Source: Streptomyces sp. CNH099 (GTDB taxonomy: Bacteria > Actinomycetota > Actinomycetes > Streptomycetales > Streptomycetaceae). From it: a stretch of DNA of 64,000 nucleotides. Under the pieces are notes generated by a model. The model was not told the origin of the DNA, did no database searches, and saw only the letters and a list, made by a program, of their open reading frames with translations. The stretch spans positions 100,506-164,505 of the forward strand of contig AZWL01000011.1 of the NCBI GenBank assembly GCA_000514715.1, in the 5' to 3' direction. Positions 59,334 through 64,000 of this stretch are shown one piece after another (position 1 is the first letter of the stretch; each line of letters begins with the position of its first letter). The translations under genes were made by a program, and so were the position numbers.

Positions 59334-59573
59334 TCACTCACCGTCGGCGGGGGCCTTCGGCATCATGCCGTTCTTGCGTGCCTCCCGCAGCTTTTCAGGA
59401 GTCCACAACTCACGCATCTCGCTGGGGTCGGGCTCGACGGTCTGCTGGTCGACATCGTTCACCTGCGGTGGTTGAGAAACTCCGACGAGTACGAATGCGG
59501 CAGCGCCGAGCAGAACAGCGCCTCCCATCCCCCACAGTAATGTCCGGCGCTTACGCGCCCCGTGCCGGGCCAT
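59334..59573 (-). CDS. Short membrane-anchored hypothetical protein
   Basis: This 79-residue protein has a basic N-terminus (MARHGARKRR), one hydrophobic helix (LLWGMGGAVLLGAAAFVLVGV) and a tail ending WTPEKLREARKNGMMPKAPA. The ATG at 59573 follows AAGGAGAGA, so it is likely translated. The TPEKLREA segment resembles propeptides of secreted serine proteases, so it could be a truncated protease start. Confidence 0.55.
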   Translation of the reverse strand: MARHGARKRRTLLWGMGGAVLLGAAAFVLVGVSQPPQVNDVDQQTVEPDPSEMRELWTPEKLREARKNGMMPKAPADGE

Positions 59574-60044
59574 CGGATCTCTCCTTGCCGCTGCCATCCG
59601 GGAACGCTGAACCTGAGGCGAGCTCACCGCCCCCCACGCTGCACATGCTGCCACCCACCCCACCTGAACTGCTGGGGAATCCCCATATTCTTTCCTGCAT
59701 CAGCTGGCGGTGGGGCCGGACTTCGCCCTTGCGTCGGCTGCTGCTTTGCGGGTGCGGTACGCACGAGCCCGAGCGATCGGACCGTCACGCCAGTGCGGTC
59801 GTCTCCGGAGCGCACCACCAGGGCGCACCTTCGACGGCGTGCTCGAACTCGCCCCCGCGCGAGCAGCCGTACGCCGCCGCCGTCACGAAGGACTACCCCG
59901 GCGACACCCTGTGCGCCCTCGACCGTCCCGGCCGCCGGCACCACCCCGCTGGCGTCCCGCCTCCTGTGCGCGGCCCGCGAGGCGGCGGGACGTCGGGCGG
60001 AAACGCCGCTGGCGCAGCACACGCGGAGCAAGCGGCGAGCACGG
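59574..60044. other. 471 bp without a clean gene, decayed coding remnants
   Basis: Short frames with strong third-position G/C bias, such as AVTKDYPGDTLCALDRPG near 59878-59932, occur but none has a start, ribosome site and stop in the same frame. The region is probably gene debris upstream of the DUF397 locus. Confidence 0.4.
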
Positions 60045-60254
60045 CTATGTCAACGGAAACTCCCCGCGTCTGACGGCCGCGACGAAGTCGCCCCAGGCGA
60101 GGCTGCGGACGGTGAGGACGCCGCCCTCGGGGTCCTTGCTGTCCCGGACGGCACGGCGGTCCGGGTTCACGGCGGCCACCTCCACGCAGTTACCGGACTC
60201 GCCGCTGTAACTGGACCTGCGCCACGCAACGCTGCCGTACTCCAGTGACTGCAT
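60045..60254 (-). CDS. DUF397 protein
   Basis: This 69-residue protein has the family core WRRSSYSGESGNCVEVAAV, RRAVRDSKDPEGGVLTV, and WGDFVAAVRRGEF. DUF397 proteins are small Streptomyces antitoxin-like or regulatory proteins that pair with the XRE/DUF5753 regulator upstream; in related loci they affect development and secondary metabolism. It begins 18 bases after that regulator's stop. Confidence 0.9.
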   Translation of the reverse strand: MQSLEYGSVAWRRSSYSGESGNCVEVAAVNPDRRAVRDSKDPEGGVLTVRSLAWGDFVAAVRRGEFPLT

Positions 60255-60272
60255 ACCGTCCCTCTCCGGGTG

Positions 60273-61087
60273 CTAATCGAACGTCGTTCTCAAACGGACG
60301 ATCAGATCACGACTCTCGGCCGGAGCCAGAGCGGTGGACCGCAGTGAGTCGAACGTGAGCGTATACGTGTCGATCTCCGCCGCGGTCTCCAGGTAGAGCG
60401 TCCCTGTCTTGTGCTCCACGCACACGACGTCGGAGTAAGCAGGCGTGGGGAAGCTGAACAGCACGAAAGCCCCCATGAGCCCAGCATGCGCCCCCGCGCT
60501 GTGTGGGACGACCTCAGCTCCACACTCGGATGTTCCGCCACCGTCAGCAGTCGGTCAACCTGGGCCCGCATCACCTTCGCACCGCCGACCCGTGTCAGCA
60601 GCGCAGCCTCCCCCTGGATCACGCACAACCGGGGTGCGCTGTCTCCTTCCAGCACGCCCTGCCGATCCATGCGAATTCGGACGAGCTCGTCTACGCGCTG
60701 CCGGCCGAGCATGGCGTTACTGCCCTCCACAAGCGCCCTGGCGTAGTCAGGAGTTTGCAGCAGCCCGCTGATCAGCAGCGGCTCGAACGAGCGGATGTAG
60801 TTCGCGGTTCGTTCGTAGTCGATGTAGTCGGCGTACGAGGGCAGCACCGTGCCGAGTTGCTGCAGCCAGCCCGGTTCTCGTCCGCGCCTGGCCAGCGCCA
60901 CCAACTGCTCGACGTACTCGCTGTCTTCCACACCGTAGAAGGTCAGCAGATCACGCAGTTCGCCCAGGGAGATACCCAGCCGCGCGTTCTCTATCCGGTT
61001 GATCTTCGTCCGATGACAACCGATCCGCTCCACAGGAACGCCCGCATGGACAAGAGGGGTTGCTCGTGGACCCGTCGCGCCCTGCAG
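60273..61087 (-). pseudogene. XRE/DUF5753 regulator, truncated and frameshifted
   Basis: From 61033 the frame reads VERIGCHRTKINRIENARLG, the second half of the HTH, and continues through the DUF5753 effector domain (FEPLLISGLLQTPDYARALV, RQGVLEGDSAPRLCVIQGEA). The first HTH half is missing; an upstream in-frame stop lies near 61088. After SVELRSSHTA (about 60485) the coding signal switches frame to MGAFVLFSFPTPAYSDVVCV, ending at 60273. At least two lesions make it non-functional unless there is a sequencing error. Confidence 0.8.
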
Positions 61088-61092
61088 TCACG

Positions 61093-61545
61093 GCAGGACG
61101 GCTACGCGAAGCCAGTCGGCGCTTTCCACGGCACGCCAGAAGCGTGGGGCGGGCACGGGCGGCCCTGAGAGCGCAGTTGGCACTGTGGGGTATTTGACCA
61201 GGATGTGGCCGAAACCGCCGTGCTGCTCGTCTCGGAGCTTGTCACCAACGCCGTGCGGCACGGCAGGGTGCCGCCGGGCCGACACATCGGTACCAGGGTC
61301 ACGCTCGGTGCCGGATGCCTGCGGATGGAGGTCGCCGACGCCAACGACGACTTGCCGCAGCCCCGGGCGCGGGCTACGACGACGAGAGCGGGCGCGGGCT
61401 GGCGCTGGTGGCGGCGCTTGCGGACGGCTGGGGTACGACCCGGCGGCCGAACGGGATCGGGAAGTGCGTGTGGGTGACTCTCAGGCTTCCGGTGGACCCG
61501 CGTGGACGTCTCGGCGCTGACTACGGTGTCCGTCATGGCGAGTGA
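61093..61545 (+). pseudogene. HATPase anti-sigma-type protein with two frameshifts
   Basis: Three consecutive frames assemble into one protein: FPRHARSVGRARAALRAQLA, then VAETAVLLVSELVTNAVRHG and LGAGCLRMEVADANDD, then YDDESGRGLALVAALADGWG. These are the N-box and G-box of RsbW-like kinases. Frame changes lie at about 61190 and 61370. It completes the ATPase/XRE/DUF397 triad common in Streptomyces, here broken. Confidence 0.78.
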
Positions 61546-62185
61546 GACCCGGCGGGCCGCTCTGGCCGCCGAGATGTGCGGCGCGCTCAAGCGCAGCTGC
61601 CCCGGCTCGGATGCGCGGCTGATCGGCTCACTGGGGGCGGGCACCGCGGACGCCTTCAGCGACATCGACATCGCGTGGGTCGTACCGGACGCGCGGTTCC
61701 CGGACTGCCTGGCTCGCGCGGTGGCGGCCCTGGGCGGGGTCCGGCCGGTCGACGGGGTGCGTGTCGACCCGGACTTCTACCGCTCCGACCGCCGCCGCCT
61801 GCTGTTCGTCAGCTTTGCGGGGCTGCCGCTCTTCTGGCGGCTCGATCTGGACGTACGGGCCGCATCGGTCGCGGACGACGCGCACTACGACGCGGGAAAC
61901 CCGGCCGCGCGCGCCCGCGAAGGCGAGTGGTCGCGGCCGGCCAGTGCGCTGGCCAACGCCGTCGGGGCCGTGAAGGCCGTGGCCCGGGGTCGGGACGGCG
62001 AGGCCGGGGGGCTGCTGGAGCGGGGGTTCGAACGGATCGGGGAGGACGGCCGGGCCGGCGGTGCCTGGGTGGACGACGTGACCCGGCTCGCGCACGCCGC
62101 CGCGCGGCGCGATCCCGCCCTGGCGGGCCTCGCCGCCCGGGTCGCCGCGCTCGCCGCCCGGCACCTCGGCGGGGGCGGCGGCTGA
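61535..62185 (+). CDS. Nucleotidyltransferase-domain protein
   Basis: This 216-residue protein has the NTP-transferase signature LIGSLGAGTADAFSDIDIAW (GS then DID), then DPDFYRSDRRRLLFVSFAGL and a helical C-terminus. Such proteins can adenylylate or nucleotidylylate small molecules (aminoglycosides) or proteins; the target is unknown. The ATG at 61535 is preferred; a GTG at 61502 overlaps the ATPase remnant. No clear ribosome site is seen. Confidence 0.75.
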   Translation: MASETRRAALAAEMCGALKRSCPGSDARLIGSLGAGTADAFSDIDIAWVVPDARFPDCLARAVAALGGVRPVDGVRVDPDFYRSDRRRLLFVSFAGLPLFWRLDLDVRAASVADDAHYDAGNPAARAREGEWSRPASALANAVGAVKAVARGRDGEAGGLLERGFERIGEDGRAGGAWVDDVTRLAHAAARRDPALAGLAARVAALAARHLGGGGG

Positions 62186-62354
62186 CGCCCGGCCCCCGCT
62201 GCGGGCAGCCGCAGGGGCGGGGGACGACCAGATGGGACGGGAACCGCGTGCGGCGTTTGCGGCGGGTGGCCGGGTACGCCCTGGAGCGGAGCTGCGCATT
62301 CGGTGCGCCTCCCCGCGGACGGACCGCGGGGAGGCCGGACACGCCGGGAGCCGG

Positions 62355-63338
62355 TTACAGGGAGCTGGTCAGTCCGCCGTCGACGACCAGGGAGGCGCCG
62401 GTCAGGTAGCCGAAGTCGCCCGAGGCCAGGCCGAGCGCGGCGGTGGCCATGTCCTCCGGGTCGGCGACCCGGTGCAGGCCGGGGACGTTCTCCCGGCCCC
62501 ACTCGCGCTTGAACTCCTCGTACTCCTCGTCGCTCATCGGCGGCCGCGCCTGGCGGAACAGCCGGGTGTCGACGGCGCCGGGGGACAACACGTTCACCCG
62601 GATGCCCGACTCCCCGTAGTCCATGGCCGCGGCCTGCGCGAGGGCGAGCACCGCCCGCTTGGTGGAGGCGTACGCGGAGCCTCCGGGGCGGGTGGCGAGC
62701 TGGTGCATCGACCCGGTGATGACGATCGCCCCGCCGCCGCGTTCCAGCAGGTGCGGAATCTCGTACTTCATGGCCAGGAACACCCCGCGCAGGTTGGTGC
62801 CGTGCATGTCCTCCCACTCCGCCAGGGAGGTCTCGTGCAGCGGCCGGAACCAGTTGATTCCCGCGTTGTTGAACGCGATGTCCAGGCCGCCGTACCGCTC
62901 GGCCACGCCGTCGACGAACCGGCGCACCTGGCCGGGTTCGCGCACGTCGGCGCGTGTGTACGTCGCCTCGCCGCCGGCCTCGCGGATCTCGCGCTCCACC
63001 CGCCGGCCCTCCCGGACCCGGCGGCCGCAGAACCCGACGCGCGCGCCCTCGGCGGCGAACGCCTTCGCGGTGGCCTCGCCGATGCCGGAGGTGGCGCCGG
63101 TGATGAGTACCGTCTTGCCGGCGAACCTGCCCGCCGGGCGGGAGCCCTCGCCGCGTGACTGCGCTGCGGCCGGGCCCGCCGCCGCGGTGAGCCCGGCCGC
63201 CACGGCTCCCCCGAACAGTGCTCTGCGGCCGAGGGCCGAGCCGCCCGCCGAGCCGCCCGCCGAGCCGGCCTCGCCCCGCATACGCGCCGTGCCCTCGTCG
63301 TCCGCCGTGTCCCCGTTGCCTCGTGTGCTGTCAACCAT
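62355..63338 (-). CDS. Tat-linked SDR-family oxidoreductase
   Basis: This 327-residue protein has an N-terminal twin-arginine type segment (ALGRRALFGGAVAAG) and then a classical SDR: VLITGATSGIGEAT, IAFNNAGINWF, VITGSMHQLATRPGG (Ser), AYASTKRAVLAL (YxxxK), SPGAVDTRLF. An exported SDR is unusual because NAD(P) is cytoplasmic; the signal may be vestigial. The ATG at 63338 opens 92 bases after the regulator's stop. The substrate is unknown. Confidence 0.85.
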   Translation of the reverse strand: MVDSTRGNGDTADDEGTARMRGEAGSAGGSAGGSALGRRALFGGAVAAGLTAAAGPAAAQSRGEGSRPAGRFAGKTVLITGATSGIGEATAKAFAAEGARVGFCGRRVREGRRVEREIREAGGEATYTRADVREPGQVRRFVDGVAERYGGLDIAFNNAGINWFRPLHETSLAEWEDMHGTNLRGVFLAMKYEIPHLLERGGGAIVITGSMHQLATRPGGSAYASTKRAVLALAQAAAMDYGESGIRVNVLSPGAVDTRLFRQARPPMSDEEYEEFKREWGRENVPGLHRVADPEDMATAALGLASGDFGYLTGASLVVDGGLTSSL

Positions 63339-63430
63339 GCGGCCATCGTGCGGTGGGGCACCGCACCCCGCCCAGGGGCGACTTGCACCCCGGGGGCGCC
63401 CAACCCGGGTACTTCCGCACCCCCCTTTCC

Positions 63431-64000
63431 TCAGCCCCCGGCGGTGACGAGCGCGCGCAGCGCCTGCTCCTCCCGCGTCCCCGGCGCGGCCGTGTAGACC
63501 AGCAGCCGCAGCTCCGGGTCCTGCGGGAAGGCGGTGATCTCGTAGCCCAGGGACAGGGCGCCGAGCAGCGGGTGGACGAGCCGCTTGACGCCGTGCGCCT
63601 TCGTACGGACCGTGTGCTGCGCCCAGTGCGTACGGAACTCCATACTGTGCTCCCGCAGTTCGGCCACTAGGGCGCGCAGCGGGCGGTCGCCGGGGCGGCG
63701 GCCGGTCGCCAGCCGCAGGTGGCCCACCGCCTCGCGGGCGATGGTGTCCCGGTCGGGGTAGCGGCCGCCGATCTCCGGGTCGATCAGATGCAGCCGGGCG
63801 AGGTTGCGCTCCCGCCGGGGCAGCCGGCCGAAGTCGGTGATCAGGCCGCAGGCCGCGGGATTCCACGCCAGCACGTCCATGCGGTGGCCCATGGCCAGCG
63901 CGGGGGCGGCGATCCAGTCGAGCATGCGCTGCACGCCCGGCCGCACGTCGTCCGGTGCCCCGTCGCGGTCGGGGCCCGGGCCCGGCGGGCGGACGAGCCG
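63431..64000 (-). CDS. MmyB-like ligand-binding domain of an XRE regulator, 5' end outside window
   Basis: The visible 189 residues hold the MmyB-type domain: QRMLDWIAAPALAMGHRMDV, LAWNPAACGLITDFGRLPRR, and REHSMEFRTHWAQHTVRTKA, with LVYTAAPGTREEQALRAL at the end. The N-terminal helix-turn-helix lies beyond the right edge. These regulators usually control a neighbouring SDR, here the next gene downstream on the same strand. Confidence 0.88.
   Translation of the reverse strand, partial: RLVRPPGPGPDRDGAPDDVRPGVQRMLDWIAAPALAMGHRMDVLAWNPAACGLITDFGRLPRRERNLARLHLIDPEIGGRYPDRDTIAREAVGHLRLATGRRPGDRPLRALVAELREHSMEFRTHWAQHTVRTKAHGVKRLVHPLLGALSLGYEITAFPQDPELRLLVYTAAPGTREEQALRALVTAGG

Overview
The window is about 72-75% G+C by eye. 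Its third codon positions are strongly G/C, its start codons are ATG or GTG with GGAG-type ribosome sites, and it carries actinobacterial hallmark families (DUF574, DUF397, XRE/DUF5753, SpoIIE-type phosphatases, ECF41 and ECF42 sigma factors, a CebR operator, rare TTA codons). It looks like a Streptomyces or close relative. No rRNA or core ribosomal genes are present, so this reads as chromosomal arm or sub-arm DNA.

Layout. 0-3.3 kb: a partial DEAD-box RNA helicase, a lipoprotein and a minimal zincin metallopeptidase. 3.5-19.7 kb: a carbohydrate-oriented stretch with a secreted GH97-NPCBM enzyme, a CPA1 antiporter, a Tat-exported GH71/99-like protein, a 785-residue regulator that looks like a catalytically dead IS630 transposase fused to a ROK repressor, a secreted sugar-dehydrogenase/PKD/CBM6 protein, an SDR, a GH114-like protein with a methyltransferase, a LacI regulator and an I36 protease inhibitor. 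19.8-28.4 kb: a possible small prenylation locus with an NphB-like ABBA aromatic prenyltransferase divergent from a fusion of IspH (the last MEP-pathway enzyme) with a polyprenyl diphosphate synthase, then DinB, three SAM methyltransferases and a P450. 28.5-31.8 kb: an AAA ATPase with a nuclease-like tail, a MarR repressor divergent from an alpha/beta hydrolase across an array of GAACT half-sites, and tRNA-Glu.

31.9-34.9 kb: a gluconate locus (permease and kinase divergent from an FCD-type GntR regulator, with operator-like palindromes between). 35.1-39.9 kb: an MMPL transporter divergent from an ECF41 sigma factor, with a promoter of the ECF41 type facing the transporter, then an M28 peptidase. 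39.9-42.3 kb: a scar of truncated genes around a PLP enzyme. 42.3-47.4 kb: a CebR-controlled GH6 cellulase and a coupled sulfotransferase/glycosyltransferase pair. 47.5-56.5 kb: a subtilase, a SpoIIE-type phosphatase, a VOC/YCII/ECF42-sigma operon and an amidohydrolase.

56.6-61.6 kb: tRNA-Asp and tRNA-Phe, then a decayed mobile region. An integrase C-terminus abuts tRNA-Phe, followed by an IS5-family transposase fragment, a 48-bp perfect inverted-repeat pair bracketing two lower-G+C genes (one with two TTA codons near its start), protease fragments, and a broken ATPase/XRE/DUF397 regulatory triad. 61.5-64 kb: a nucleotidyltransferase, a Tat-linked SDR and a partial MmyB-type regulator.

The strongest candidates for something undescribed are the IspH-prenyl synthase fusion beside the NphB-like enzyme and the transposase-ROK chimera. 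The ECF41-MMPL pairing, with a matching promoter, comes next.
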